Below, piece after piece: positions 25,634 to 34,143 of a DNA stretch of 35,727 nt (position 1 is its first letter; the number at the start of each line of letters is the position of its first letter). Below the pieces are notes generated by a model. That model saw only the letters and a program-made list of their open reading frames with translations. It was not told the DNA's origin and made no database searches. This DNA comes from Marivita sp. (GTDB lineage Bacteria; Pseudomonadota; Alphaproteobacteria; Rhodobacterales; Rhodobacteraceae). The translations under genes and the position numbers were made by a program. Location of the stretch: the NCBI RefSeq assembly GCF_020055635.1, contig NZ_JAIPUT010000046.1, positions 1 through 35,727 of the forward strand, given 5' to 3'.

Positions 25634-26686
25634 ATGCCACAGATCATCGAAAACCCTTACCTGGGCCTGGGGATGCCGGGGATGCCGCACCTGCGCCCCC
25701 GTGCCGATGCCTCTGCGGTGGGGGCCTTGTTGGCGCATTGCCCCCGGCACGCCCAGACGCCGCTTTCGACGCATCCCGGTCTGGCGGCGCTGTGCGGGGT
25801 CGAAACCGTGCATATCAAGGATGAACGCGGGCGCATGGGGTTGGGAAGCTTCAAGGCGCTTGGCGCGGCCTTCGCGATCGCGCACGCCGCTGGTGCCGCG
25901 CGCGGCGATGGCCCGTGGGACAAGGCCTTGCAGGGCCGGACCTATATCGCGGCCAGCGCGGGAAACCACGGTCTGTCGGTCGCGGCCGGTGCCGCCCTGT
26001 TCGGCGGGCGCGCGGTGATCTACCTGTCCGAAACAGTGCCCGAGACCTTTGCACAGCGCCTGCGCGCGAAAGGCGCGGACGTGGTGCGCCGGGGCGCCAC
26101 CTACGAGGACAGCATGGACGCCGCCGCCCGCGACGCCGCGACACAAGGCTGGGCGCTGCTGTCCGACAGCACGTGGGACGGCTACACCGACCTGCCCATG
26201 CGCGTGATGGAGGGGTATCTGCAACTGGCCGACGAGGCCGCACGCCAGATCCCGGCACCGCCCACCCATATCCTGTTGCAGGCGGGCGTGGGCGGCATGG
26301 CCGCCGCCGTCGCAGCTCATGCGCGGGCGAGCTGGGGGGATGCGCCCGCCATCATCGTCGTCGAACCCGACGCGGCACCGGCCCTGTTCGACAGCATCCG
26401 CGCGGGCGCGTTGGTCACGGCGGAGGGGCCGGTGTCCGCCATGGGGCGGCTGGATTGCAAGACGCCGTCGCTGGTGGCGCTTGCGGGGCTTGCCCATGAT
26501 GCGAACAGGTTCGTGACCCTCACCGAGGATGAGGCCGCAAGCGGCGTCACCCGCCTGGCGGATCATGGTCTGGCGACCACGCCATCCGGCGGCGCGGGGC
26601 TGGCGGCCCTGATCGCGGGCTTGCCGGGCATCGGGCCGGATGCGCGGGTGCTGGCGATCCTCAGCGAAGGGTCCGAGACCGGGTGA
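25634..26686 (+). CDS. Diaminopropionate ammonia-lyase-like PLP enzyme
   Basis: This 350-residue fold-type II PLP enzyme most resembles diaminopropionate ammonia-lyase (YgeX, about 400 aa). K74 in GLGSFKALGAAFAIA is the PLP lysine. SAGNHGLSVA binds the cofactor; GVGGMAAAV is the phosphate loop. The acidic residues used for D- and L-substrates in YgeX have counterparts in TYEDSMDAA and in SDSTWDGYTDLP. It starts 30 nt after soeC with a GGGG-rich ribosome site, so it is probably cotranscribed with the sulfite genes. The family reaction gives pyruvate and two ammonia. A role in sulfur chemistry, for instance beta-elimination on a cysteate-like compound, is only a guess from location. Confidence 0.82.
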   Translation: MPQIIENPYLGLGMPGMPHLRPRADASAVGALLAHCPRHAQTPLSTHPGLAALCGVETVHIKDERGRMGLGSFKALGAAFAIAHAAGAARGDGPWDKALQGRTYIAASAGNHGLSVAAGAALFGGRAVIYLSETVPETFAQRLRAKGADVVRRGATYEDSMDAAARDAATQGWALLSDSTWDGYTDLPMRVMEGYLQLADEAARQIPAPPTHILLQAGVGGMAAAVAAHARASWGDAPAIIVVEPDAAPALFDSIRAGALVTAEGPVSAMGRLDCKTPSLVALAGLAHDANRFVTLTEDEAASGVTRLADHGLATTPSGGAGLAALIAGLPGIGPDARVLAILSEGSETG

Positions 26687-26712
26687 GCCCCGCCGGCCGT
26701 GCCCGGACCTTT

Positions 26713-27975
26713 CTACCGATCCGGCCCGGACCAGTCGGAGGGCGGAACATGGCGGCGGTGCATGCGCAGGGCCAGCCCCAGCGTGACACCGACACCGATC
26801 GCCACCGCAAGATCGGCGACCACCGTCAGAACCAGGGTCAGCAGCAACAAGAACTGATCGGACCGCCGTTGCGCAAGGTATCCGCGCCACTTGTGCGGCT
26901 CGCTCATGTTCCAGGCCGTCAGGATCAACAACCCGGCCAGCGCCGGCATGGCGAGGTACCCCGCCATCGGGGCCGCCACCATCATCACGACCAGAATTGC
27001 CAAGGCATGCACGAGGCCCGCAACCGGCGTCTTGCCACCCGCGCGCACGTTGGTTGCGGTGCGCGCGATGGCCCCCGTCGCGGGCATGCCGCCGAACAGT
27101 GCCGATCCGATATTGGCCGCCCCCTGCGCCAGCAACTCGGCATTGGGCCGGTGGCGCCCCTCGATCATCCTGTCGGCGACCATGGCCGACAATAGGGATT
27201 CGACCCCGGCCAGGAACGCGATGACGAAGGCAGAGGGCAAAAGCTCGATCATTCTGCCAAGGCTGATGTCGGGCAGCGCCGGCCAGGGCAGGGAATTGGG
27301 CAGCGTGCCAAATCGCGACCCGATCGTATCGACCGGCAAAGCCGCAAGCGCCACCACCGCCGAGGTCAGCGCCACTGCGACGATCAGGCCCGGAAACCTG
27401 GGAAAGGCGCGGCGCAACACGACGATCAGCACCATCGTCACCATGCCAATCAGGGCGGCGGCACCCGAAACGGTGTCGCGAGCGGCCCAAAGAACCTCGA
27501 TCTTGGTGATGAACTCTGCCGGTACATGGTCCGCCTGCAGGCCCAGAACATCCTTGAATTGGCTGGTCGCGATAATGATCGCGATCCCGATGGTGAACCC
27601 GTTGATCACAGGTTCGGGCACTAGCGAGATCAGGTTTCCGGCACGAAAGAACCCCGCCACCAGCAAGATCAGCCCAGCCATCATGGTTGCGATCACCAGC
27701 CCATCATAGCCATGTTCGGCGATCACCCCGAACACCACGACGATGAAGGCCCCGGTTGGCCCGCCGATCTGCACCCGGCTGCCCCCCAGCAGCGAGATCA
27801 GAAACCCCGCGACAATGGCCGTGACAAGCCCCTTGGCCGGGTCGGCCCCCGACGCGATCGCGATGGCAAGGCTCAGGGGCAGCGCCACCATCGCAACGGT
27901 CAGCCCGGCCAGGACATCCTGCACGAACAGGCTGCGCGAGTACCCCGGAAGCGTTGTCAGAATTTCAGGTTTCAT
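26713..27975 (-). CDS. SulP-family anion transporter without STAS domain
   Basis: This 420-residue inner-membrane protein is a SLC26/SulP transporter core: about twelve or more helices, with VAMVALPLSLAIAIASGADP near the N-terminus and VQIGGPTGAFIVVVFGVIAE as the second signature. The usual cytoplasmic STAS domain (about 130 residues) is absent; the protein ends shortly after the last helix with a basic HRRH tail. Members move sulfate, bicarbonate or other anions. The ATG at 27975 is preferred; a longer reading to 28044 adds an unlikely N-terminus. It is convergent with the sulfite cluster with a 26-bp gap. Sulfate or sulfite export, or bicarbonate uptake, are possible. Confidence 0.88.
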   Translation of the reverse strand: MKPEILTTLPGYSRSLFVQDVLAGLTVAMVALPLSLAIAIASGADPAKGLVTAIVAGFLISLLGGSRVQIGGPTGAFIVVVFGVIAEHGYDGLVIATMMAGLILLVAGFFRAGNLISLVPEPVINGFTIGIAIIIATSQFKDVLGLQADHVPAEFITKIEVLWAARDTVSGAAALIGMVTMVLIVVLRRAFPRFPGLIVAVALTSAVVALAALPVDTIGSRFGTLPNSLPWPALPDISLGRMIELLPSAFVIAFLAGVESLLSAMVADRMIEGRHRPNAELLAQGAANIGSALFGGMPATGAIARTATNVRAGGKTPVAGLVHALAILVVMMVAAPMAGYLAMPALAGLLILTAWNMSEPHKWRGYLAQRRSDQFLLLLTLVLTVVADLAVAIGVGVTLGLALRMHRRHVPPSDWSGPDR

Positions 27976-28063
27976 AGCGGGTTTGAAAAAGATGCGCGGT
28001 GATGCGGCAACATCCCCAAGGCGACACGTTCCGCGACCGAGCACAAGGGATATCGACCCTGTC

Positions 28064-28082
28064 TTGGGTTTGCCGAACCCAA
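28064..28082 (-). terminator. Short hairpin downstream of tRNA-Pro
   Basis: A perfect seven-base stem, TTGGGTT (28064-28070) with AACCCAA (28076-28082), encloses a 5-nt loop about 40 nt past the 3' end of the minus-strand tRNA. No U tract follows in either direction, so it is a weak terminator candidate or processing stem only. Confidence 0.3.
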
Positions 28083-28120
28083 AAGCGCCACACGATCCTT
28101 CGCCCTGGTGCTTGAAAAAC

Positions 28121-28197
28121 TGGTCGGAGTGAGAGGATTCGAACCTCCGACCCCTGCCTCCCGAAGACAGTGCTCTACCAGGCTGAGCTACACTCCG
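28121..28197 (-). tRNA. tRNA-Pro, anticodon CGG
   Basis: The minus strand folds as a complete 77-nt tRNA with encoded CCA. The acceptor arm is CGGAGTG/CACTCCG with discriminator A. The D arm GCTC/GAGC has loop AGCCTGGTA. The anticodon stem CTGTC/GGCAG has loop TTCGGGA, so the anticodon is CGG at 28163-28161, reading the proline codon CCG. The T arm is GGAGG/CCTCT with TTCGAAT. No integrase gene or duplicated tRNA 3' end was seen nearby, so this does not appear to mark an integrated element. Confidence 0.97.
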
Positions 28198-28253
28198 ACC
28201 GTGCCGCGCGGGATAGCCATTGCCGCAGGGCTTTGCAAGGGCCTTCCACCGGC

Positions 28254-29240
28254 TCAGGCGTCTTGGGTTTGGGTGTGAACGTCGCGTTGTTCATCGGTCA
28301 GGAACGTGCCCACCCGTGGCGCGGCGGGGGCGACCACGCGCGACCGGGTGCGCAGAACCGGCGTGTTGGCGGAGCCGCCGCCGCGATCCTCGCGGAACAC
28401 GATGTAGATGCCGGACGCGACGATCACCGCCGTGCCTGCCAGCGTCTGCCATGCCAGCGCCTCATCGAACAGCACGACCCCGAAAGCCGTGGCCCAGATG
28501 ATCTGGGAATACTGCATCGGGGCAACCGTCGCCGCCGGTGCAAGGCGGTAGGCCCAGATCAGGCAGCTTGTCGCCACCAGCGCCAGCACCGCGATCACCG
28601 CCAGCGCCGCCATGTCCTGGCCCGGCATCGGCTGGTAGACAAAGGGCATTGCCGCGCCCATCAAGACGACATTGGCCATCATCGGGTAGAGGATCAGCAC
28701 GACCGACCGTTCCTCTTGCCCGATCTTACGCACGATGACCGACCCAAAAGCACCAAAGATCGCGGCCACCAGCGCCGCCAGGTGCCCCAGCTCAAGCTGC
28801 GTGGTGCCGGGCCGCAACACGATCACCACCCCGAGCAGGCCGACCAGGACTGCCAGACCGCGCCGGATGCCGACACGTTCGCCCAACATCGGGATGGCCA
28901 TCAGGGTGATCAGAAGCGGCGAGGCGAACAAGATCGCGTAGACCTGCGCCAGTGGCAGTGCCGTGAACGCGTAGAAGGCACATACCGCCGTGATCACCAC
29001 GGCCACCGTGCGCAGGCCCGTCCAAACGGGATACACCGGCCTGAGGTTCGATGCCCGTTCATCCCGCATCAAGAGGAAGGTGACCAACGGAAACCCGAAC
29101 AGAACGCTGAAGAACACGATCTGGAACGGCGAATAGCTGCCGCCGAGATACTTGATGATCACGTCATGGGTCGCGAAAATTCCGAAGGCGGCAAGCGACA
29201 GCAGAACCCCGTTTCGTGTGTTTCCGGCGGTCGAGGTCAT
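28254..29240 (-). CDS. EamA-family (DMT) transporter
   Basis: This 328-residue protein has ten predicted inner-membrane helices in two EamA repeats, residues about 10-145 and 155-285. YAFTALPLAQVYAILFASPL in the first half and SQIIWATAFGVVLFDEAL in the second mark the two. A hydrophilic tail of about 35 residues follows. EamA proteins export or exchange small metabolites; substrate cannot be inferred. It lies 115 bp downstream of the SDR gene, on the same strand, and just upstream of tRNA-Pro. The ATG at 29240 lacks a strong ribosome site. Another EamA gene at the right edge of the window is decayed. Confidence 0.9.
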   Translation of the reverse strand: MTSTAGNTRNGVLLSLAAFGIFATHDVIIKYLGGSYSPFQIVFFSVLFGFPLVTFLLMRDERASNLRPVYPVWTGLRTVAVVITAVCAFYAFTALPLAQVYAILFASPLLITLMAIPMLGERVGIRRGLAVLVGLLGVVIVLRPGTTQLELGHLAALVAAIFGAFGSVIVRKIGQEERSVVLILYPMMANVVLMGAAMPFVYQPMPGQDMAALAVIAVLALVATSCLIWAYRLAPAATVAPMQYSQIIWATAFGVVLFDEALAWQTLAGTAVIVASGIYIVFREDRGGGSANTPVLRTRSRVVAPAAPRVGTFLTDEQRDVHTQTQDA

Positions 29241-29355
29241 ATGGTCAATCAGATCGTTGGGTCGGGTTCACCCCCACACAACGCGGATCGCCACCAAGGA
29301 TCAAGAGACGATCGCGCAATCCTGCCTTGCATATGCGCCGCAGCGTTTCCGCATC

Positions 29356-30102
29356 TCAGCGGCGCAGCGCGGGCAGACCGACGCCGGAGGCCTCGAACCC
29401 GCCATCCACCGCCAGTGTCTGGCCGGTGATGTAGCTGGCGCGATCGGAACACAGGAACACGATGGCGTCGGCGATTTCGCGTTCCGACCCATAGCGGTTC
29501 AGCGGGATGGCATCATGGTAGGCGTCGATGATATCTTGTGTGTGGACGGCCATGGCCAGTTTCGTGCGCACCGGGCCCGGACAGACGCAATTGGCGCGAA
29601 TTCCGTATTCCCCCAGTTCCACCGCCTGTTGCTGCGTCAGCTGGATGACACCGGCCTTGGATGTGCCGTATGCCACGCGCAGGGTGCTGGCGCGCAGGCC
29701 CGAGATCGAGGCGATGTTCACGATCGCCCCCCTGGCCTTTCGCAGCGCCGGGATGGCGGCCTGGCTGCACAGGAAGACACCGTCGAGATTGGTTTCCATC
29801 ACCTCACGCCAGCGATCGAAACCGGTGCCTTCGATCGGTCCGAAATCGGCGACGCCGGCATTGTTGACCAGCGCATCGAGCCCGGTCCGGGCGATGTCCG
29901 CCTCGGCCAGCACCCGGTCGACCTGATCGGGGATCGAGATATCGGCGACCACCGCGCGGGCATGGTCGAGCCCGGCGGCGGCTTGGGTCAGTTCCGCGCC
30001 GTCGCGGTCGACCATCACCACCTGCCACCCCTCTTCGAGGAAGAGATGCGCGGTGGCCAGGCCGATCCCCCGCGCAGCACCGGTGATGAGCGCCGTTTTC
30101 AC
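29356..30102 (-). CDS. Short-chain dehydrogenase/reductase
   Basis: This 248-residue classical SDR oxidises or reduces a small alcohol or carbonyl with NAD(P). It shows the cofactor motif TGAARGIG (residues 7-14), D32 after the second strand favouring NAD, NNAG (80-83), the catalytic serine in NIASISG, and Y145-X3-K149 in AYGTSK. The start is a GTG at 30102, immediately after the leuB stop (TGAGGTG), so it is read as the last gene of the leu run; there is no good ATG. A longer upstream reading overlaps leuB and is rejected. Its substrate is not evident. Confidence 0.85.
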   Translation of the reverse strand: MKTALITGAARGIGLATAHLFLEEGWQVVMVDRDGAELTQAAAGLDHARAVVADISIPDQVDRVLAEADIARTGLDALVNNAGVADFGPIEGTGFDRWREVMETNLDGVFLCSQAAIPALRKARGAIVNIASISGLRASTLRVAYGTSKAGVIQLTQQQAVELGEYGIRANCVCPGPVRTKLAMAVHTQDIIDAYHDAIPLNRYGSEREIADAIVFLCSDRASYITGQTLAVDGGFEASGVGLPALRR

Positions 30103-30103
30103 C

Positions 30104-31207
30104 TCAGGCGCCTGCGGCCAGCTTGGCGACGATGGCATCGCCCATCTGCGCGGTCGACACCGGCTGAACGCCATCGTCACCCAGCAGATCAGCCGTGCGC
30201 AGGCCATCGGCCAGAACCGCCTCGACGGCCTGTTCCAGCTTGGTGGCCTCGGCCCCCAGGTCGAAGGAATAGCGCAGCGCCATCGCAAAGCTGAGGATAC
30301 AGGCAATCGGGTTGGCCTTGCCCTGGCCCGCGATATCGGGGGCCGAGCCGTGCACCGGTTCATACAGCGCCTTGGGCCGTCCGTTGGTCATCGGCAGGCC
30401 AAGGCTGGCCGAGGGCAGCATGCCAAGCGATCCGGTCAGCATCGCGGCGAGGTCGGACAGAAGATCGCCGAACAGGTTGTCGGTCACGATGACATCGAAT
30501 TGCTTGGGCCAGCGGGTCAGCTGCATGGCGCCGGCATCGGCATACATGTGGCTGAGTTCGACATCGGGGTATTCGGCGGCATGCACCTCGGTGACCACGT
30601 CACGCCACAAGATGCCCGATTCCATGACATTGGCCTTTTCCATCGAACACAACTTGTTGTTGCGCTTGCGCGCCAGTTCAAAGGCCGACCGGGCCACGCG
30701 TGCGATCTCGGATTCGGTATAGCGCTGGGTGTTGATCCCCACGCGTTCGTTGCCTTCCTTGTGGATGCCGCGCGGCTCGCCGAAATAGACGCCCGAGGTC
30801 AGTTCCCGCACGATCATGATGTCGAGGCCCGCGACCACATCCTTTTTCAGGCTGCTGAAATCGGCCAGCGCGTCGAAACACTGCGCCGGGCGCAGGTTCG
30901 AGAACAGGTCCATTTCCTTGCGCAGGCGCAACAGGCCGCGTTCCGGTTTCACGCTGAAATCCAGCACGTCGTATTTCGGGCCGCCCACGGCGCCCAGAAG
31001 GACGGCGTCGACCTCTTGCGCCTTGGCCATGGTCGCGTCGGTCAGCGGCGTGCCATGGGCGTCATAGGCCGCGCCGCCCACAAGGTCTTCGCTGACGTCG
31101 AAGGCGATGCCTTGCGTGCCGTACCAGTCGATGACTTTGCGCACCTCGGCCATCACCTCGGGGCCGATCCCGTCACCGGGCAGAATGAGAAGCGAACGGT
31201 CGGTCAT
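30104..31207 (-). CDS. leuB: 3-Isopropylmalate dehydrogenase
   Basis: LeuB carries out the third step of leucine synthesis, NAD-dependent oxidative decarboxylation of 3-isopropylmalate. The 367-aa product has the N-terminal [16 protein letters not shown], the substrate-binding arginine region RPAQCF, the [15 protein letters not shown] segment, the lysine in [10 protein letters not shown] and the metal site in [20 protein letters not shown]. Length and motifs are normal. AGGG lies upstream of the ATG. Other leu genes in the window are leuD (33436-34041); leuC and leuA are not here. Confidence 0.97.
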   Translation of the reverse strand: MTDRSLLILPGDGIGPEVMAEVRKVIDWYGTQGIAFDVSEDLVGGAAYDAHGTPLTDATMAKAQEVDAVLLGAVGGPKYDVLDFSVKPERGLLRLRKEMDLFSNLRPAQCFDALADFSSLKKDVVAGLDIMIVRELTSGVYFGEPRGIHKEGNERVGINTQRYTESEIARVARSAFELARKRNNKLCSMEKANVMESGILWRDVVTEVHAAEYPDVELSHMYADAGAMQLTRWPKQFDVIVTDNLFGDLLSDLAAMLTGSLGMLPSASLGLPMTNGRPKALYEPVHGSAPDIAGQGKANPIACILSFAMALRYSFDLGAEATKLEQAVEAVLADGLRTADLLGDDGVQPVSTAQMGDAIVAKLAAGA

Positions 31208-31354
31208 GTGCGGGGTCCCTCTGGATGGAAATTGCTTTGCGCCATCGCCTAGTCGCCCCTTGCCGAAGGGTCAAGTGAGCGCCGGCTTCAACCCGTCGGC
31301 CAATGCCTGCCAAGGCACATCCACGCGCGGCACGTGGCGCAGGCCCCACGGACC

Positions 31355-32392
31355 TCAGAACCGCAGATCCAGCCACAGCAGGCGGTGATCTGAGGCGGCG
31401 GCGGCCTGTTCGGCGGTGATGCCCATGATCGGCTGGTCCCCCGGCCAAATGATACCTGCGGCCGCGACATCCATCATGGCGGCAGGCAAGATGTAGTCGA
31501 CCCTCAGATCGCCGGGCGTCGGGTCGGCCCAGTCGGCGGTGGCCGTGCCGCCTGTCCCGGTCCGGGGGCGCGGATCCTGAAGCCTGGGATGAGTCACCAG
31601 TGGCCCGATGCCGCCCGGTCGCCCCTCGCCGCGCATGGGGTCGACATTCAGCGTTCCGATCACCGCAAAACGGTCGGCGGCAAACCGGGCGCCATCGGGC
31701 GACCAGCCGTCGAGGTACAACTGCCAGAACCTCAATTCATCCTCGTTGCGGCGGCCATTGCGATCCTCGGGACCGTCGAACACTGGCGGGCTGGCGTGGC
31801 TTGTCAACAGATGCAGCGCCCCGTACGGCGTCAGGATCTGGACATCCCACGCGGCCACGGAATGCAGCCGCAGCAGGTCGAGGGCCGGGGCCGGCACGAC
31901 GTCGGCAGCATGACCGCCGGGCAGATCCGCCCAGACAAACGCGCTGAAATCGCGGATGTCCCCGATCGGATGGCGCGACAGCACGGCCATGCCGCCCTGC
32001 CCGTTGAAGAACCCGTAGCCATGGGCATCGCGGGCCGCGTGGCTGCGGCCGTCGCCATCGATATCCACGCCGGTAGGTCGGCCGGTATTCGGTCGCAGCG
32101 CCAGATGGTGCGGGTAATCGACACCCAGGCCGGTCAGTTCATCGGCCAGCCGCCGCAACGCGGCATGGTCCGCGTCGTAATCCATGTCTTGCAGCACCAG
32201 GATATCGGGCGCGGCCGCCGCGATGACGGACAGGGTCGCGATGATCCGGGTGTCATCGCCCGACTGCAGATCCCGCAGCAAGAGCCCGGGGCCGTTGCGG
32301 GACAGGGATGTGTGATAGGTGGCCACCCGCAGGGTTTCAGCCGATGCGCTGGCGCCGGACAGAACGGCCAACGCCACGAAATGCGGGATCAG
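31355..32392 (-). CDS. Endonuclease/exonuclease/phosphatase-family secreted protein
   Basis: This protein of about 345 aa has the DNase I-like fold. After a hydrophobic leader ending GASASA comes TLRVATYHTSLSR, then ILVLQDMDYD with the metal-binding acidic residue (the usual QE is QD), YGFFNGQGGMAVLSRHPI, LHLLTSHASPPVFDG, IGTLNVDP and, near the C-terminus, SDHRLLWLDL. The core is complete. The start is unclear: CTG at 32392 overlaps the upstream stop as CTGA, GTG at 32377 gives a very short leader, and GTG at 32518 overlaps the preceding gene by 130 bp. Export is likely, but the positive n-region is missing from the shorter choices. Its substrate may be nucleic acid, a phospholipid or a phosphoester. 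Confidence 0.8.
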   Translation of the reverse strand: MIPHFVALAVLSGASASAETLRVATYHTSLSRNGPGLLLRDLQSGDDTRIIATLSVIAAAAPDILVLQDMDYDADHAALRRLADELTGLGVDYPHHLALRPNTGRPTGVDIDGDGRSHAARDAHGYGFFNGQGGMAVLSRHPIGDIRDFSAFVWADLPGGHAADVVPAPALDLLRLHSVAAWDVQILTPYGALHLLTSHASPPVFDGPEDRNGRRNEDELRFWQLYLDGWSPDGARFAADRFAVIGTLNVDPMRGEGRPGGIGPLVTHPRLQDPRPRTGTGGTATADWADPTPGDLRVDYILPAAMMDVAAAGIIWPGDQPIMGITAEQAAAASDHRLLWLDLRF

Positions 32393-33228
32393 TAGGCGGT
32401 GCGAGGTGCGTCGGCGGCCACTGCCGCCACAAGCCGGGCGCGCCGGTTCGTGATCATGTCGGCGATGCGCCCCATGGCGAGGCCGCGCATGAACAGGCTC
32501 AACGGCAGGAACATCCACAACGCAATCCCCCAGACCATCGTGTGGTGCGACCCGAGTATGGACATGCCCATATGCCGTGCCGCGAAAATTGCGATCATCG
32601 GAACGACAAATAGCAGCGCAAACCCTAATATGATGTTAATGCGCGCGTCCCGCTTCAGGCGTTTGACCACGTCTCCGCCGGCGGTCGGGTCGAATGTGGG
32701 CAGGTTGATCCAGACATTGAACGCCATTTCGCGGTTCGGCCATTGGCGAAGCCGGAGCAGCAGGGCAAAGATGGCAAGCGCACCCAGCATGATGAAAATG
32801 GTAAGCCCCACCATGACCTTGATCTCGGCCAATGACACCGGGGCCATGCCGTCGGGCAGGCGATCCAGAATGACCGTCATCGGGCTCCAGGGGAAATCCA
32901 GCGCCGCGCCCATCACAAGACCCAGCGCCCGCAAAACGAGGGCAAGACTGGAATCGGGGCCACCGGCGATGACGACGCTCAAGCTGAACAGGGTCAGCAT
33001 CAGCGTCAGGGCGCGAACACGGTTGAAGGGAGGAGCGTCGCGGAATTCGACCAGTGCAGGGTAGGTTGCGCCATATTCCATGGCTACGAACCCGGCCAAA
33101 GCAAGGCCGACAAGGGTCACCATCTGTGCCCCTTCCGCGGTTGTACCGGGAAGGATCAGCGATGGGGTCGCAACAACCAACAAGACAATGATCGCCCGAA
33201 CCACAGCACCGATGAGCTGCGAAAGCAC
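32389..33228 (-). CDS. Conserved-looking hypothetical membrane protein
   Basis: I do not recognise this 279-residue protein. It has about six hydrophobic segments (around residues 10-30, 37-57, 75-110, 138-160, 195-217 and 225-245) and a cytosolic-looking stretch near 160-195 with charged runs such as KRLKRDARIN. No catalytic motif is evident. The GTG start at 33228 has AGGTGG upstream. It is followed by the phosphatase-fold gene with at most a 4-nt overlap, and sits between leuD and leuB. Its gene context is the only hint, and points to no clear role. Confidence 0.75.
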   Translation of the reverse strand: MLSQLIGAVVRAIIVLLVVATPSLILPGTTAEGAQMVTLVGLALAGFVAMEYGATYPALVEFRDAPPFNRVRALTLMLTLFSLSVVIAGGPDSSLALVLRALGLVMGAALDFPWSPMTVILDRLPDGMAPVSLAEIKVMVGLTIFIMLGALAIFALLLRLRQWPNREMAFNVWINLPTFDPTAGGDVVKRLKRDARINIILGFALLFVVPMIAIFAARHMGMSILGSHHTMVWGIALWMFLPLSLFMRGLAMGRIADMITNRRARLVAAVAADAPRTAY

Positions 33229-33376
33229 GTCCTACCACCTCAAATTTCGGCCAGGCAATGCCCGGTCCCGTTACCCGTCAGTCCATGGTTAACCACGGCT
33301 TAAGAGCTTTGTTTTGGCGGTAACGTGCCCAAACCAAGACACCTGCGCAAGATTTCGGCCAAGTCTTGCCACATTT

Positions 33377-33397
33377 CCGCCCCAATTGACGGGGCGG
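33377..33397 (-). terminator. GC-rich hairpin just downstream of leuD
   Basis: A perfect stem CCGCCCC (33377-33383) / GGGGCGG (33391-33397) with loop AATTGAC lies about 40 nt past the leuD stop on the minus strand. No U tract follows. It may partly separate leuD expression from the membrane-protein gene, or stabilise the leuD transcript end. Confidence 0.35.
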
Positions 33398-33435
33398 TGT
33401 TTCCGTATTGCATCACCAATCGTCGGCGATCGGTG

Positions 33436-34041
33436 TCAGACCCAGGGGCGCGCCTGTGCCGCCTGTGCCTCGAACGCATCGATGGACGCCGATTTTTCGA
33501 GGGTCAGACCGATGTCGTCCAGCCCGTTCAACAAGCAGTGCTTGCGGAAGGCATCGACCTCGAACCCGATCGAGCCGCCATCGGGCCCGGTGATCGTCTG
33601 GTTTTCCAGATCGATCGTGACGACCGCATTGGCGCCGCGGTCCGCGTCATCCATCAGCTTGTCGACATCTTCTTGCGGCAAAACAATCGGCAAGATGCCA
33701 TTCTTGAAACAGTTGTTGAAAAAGATGTCCGCAAAAGACGGCGCGATCACGCACCGGATCCCGAAATCCAGCAAGGCCCAGGGCGCATGTTCCCGCGACG
33801 ATCCGCAGCCGAAGTTTTCGCCGGCCACGAGGATTTCGGCGTTGCGATAAGCGGGCTTGTTCAGCACGAAACCGGGGATCTCATCGCCATTGTCGTCATA
33901 GCGCATTTCATCGAATAGGTTCACGCCAAGGCCCGACCGCTTGATGGTCTTCAGGAACTGCTTGGGAATGATCATGTCGGTATCGACATTGATCAGGGGC
34001 ATGGGCGCGGCAATGCCCGTCAGGGTGGTGAATTTTTCCAT
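33436..34041 (-). CDS. leuD: 3-Isopropylmalate dehydratase small subunit
   Basis: LeuD is the small subunit of isopropylmalate isomerase, working with the Fe-S subunit LeuC. The 201-aa protein has the swivel-domain motif [20 protein letters not shown], the [13 protein letters not shown] signature (SREHA substrate loop) and the [20 protein letters not shown] segment. Length is normal. The ATG at 34041 has GAGGAG upstream; a longer reading to 34140 is unlikely. leuC is not in the window. In its mRNA leader the ribosome site lies inside a small stem (34050-34066), described separately. Confidence 0.96.
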   Translation of the reverse strand: MEKFTTLTGIAAPMPLINVDTDMIIPKQFLKTIKRSGLGVNLFDEMRYDDNGDEIPGFVLNKPAYRNAEILVAGENFGCGSSREHAPWALLDFGIRCVIAPSFADIFFNNCFKNGILPIVLPQEDVDKLMDDADRGANAVVTIDLENQTITGPDGGSIGFEVDAFRKHCLLNGLDDIGLTLEKSASIDAFEAQAAQARPWV

Positions 34042-34049
34042 GGCTCGTC

Positions 34050-34066
34050 TCCTCGAAGATCGAGGA
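34050..34066 (-). promoter_or_regulatory. Hairpin enclosing the leuD ribosome-binding site
   Basis: In the minus-strand mRNA, TCCTCG-ATCTT-CGAGGA forms a perfect six-base stem. Its 3' arm includes GAGGA, the leuD Shine-Dalgarno sequence, ending 8 nt before the ATG. Translation control is therefore possible, but six pairs may be too weak to block ribosomes. Confidence 0.4.
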
Positions 34067-34143
34067 TGCTTTAGCGGGTTGGCCGCGCGCCGACAAGACA
34101 GCCGTGGCGCGGGCCGGGGTGTTTGCAGACGGAGTGCCACCTA

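Noticed and set aside
26701-26732. Repeat GCCCGGACC twice as a terminator between the convergent genes
   Set aside because: The two copies are direct, not inverted, and one lies within the SulP coding end. No U tract follows.
25580-27490. Antisense open frame of about 630 codons across the PLP-enzyme and SulP genes
   Set aside because: It crosses two convincing genes on different strands, has low-complexity arginine/glycine-rich composition and no recognisable domain.
28121-28197. tRNA-Pro as an attachment site of an integrated element
   Set aside because: No integrase, no duplicated tRNA 3' segment, and neighbouring genes look chromosomal.
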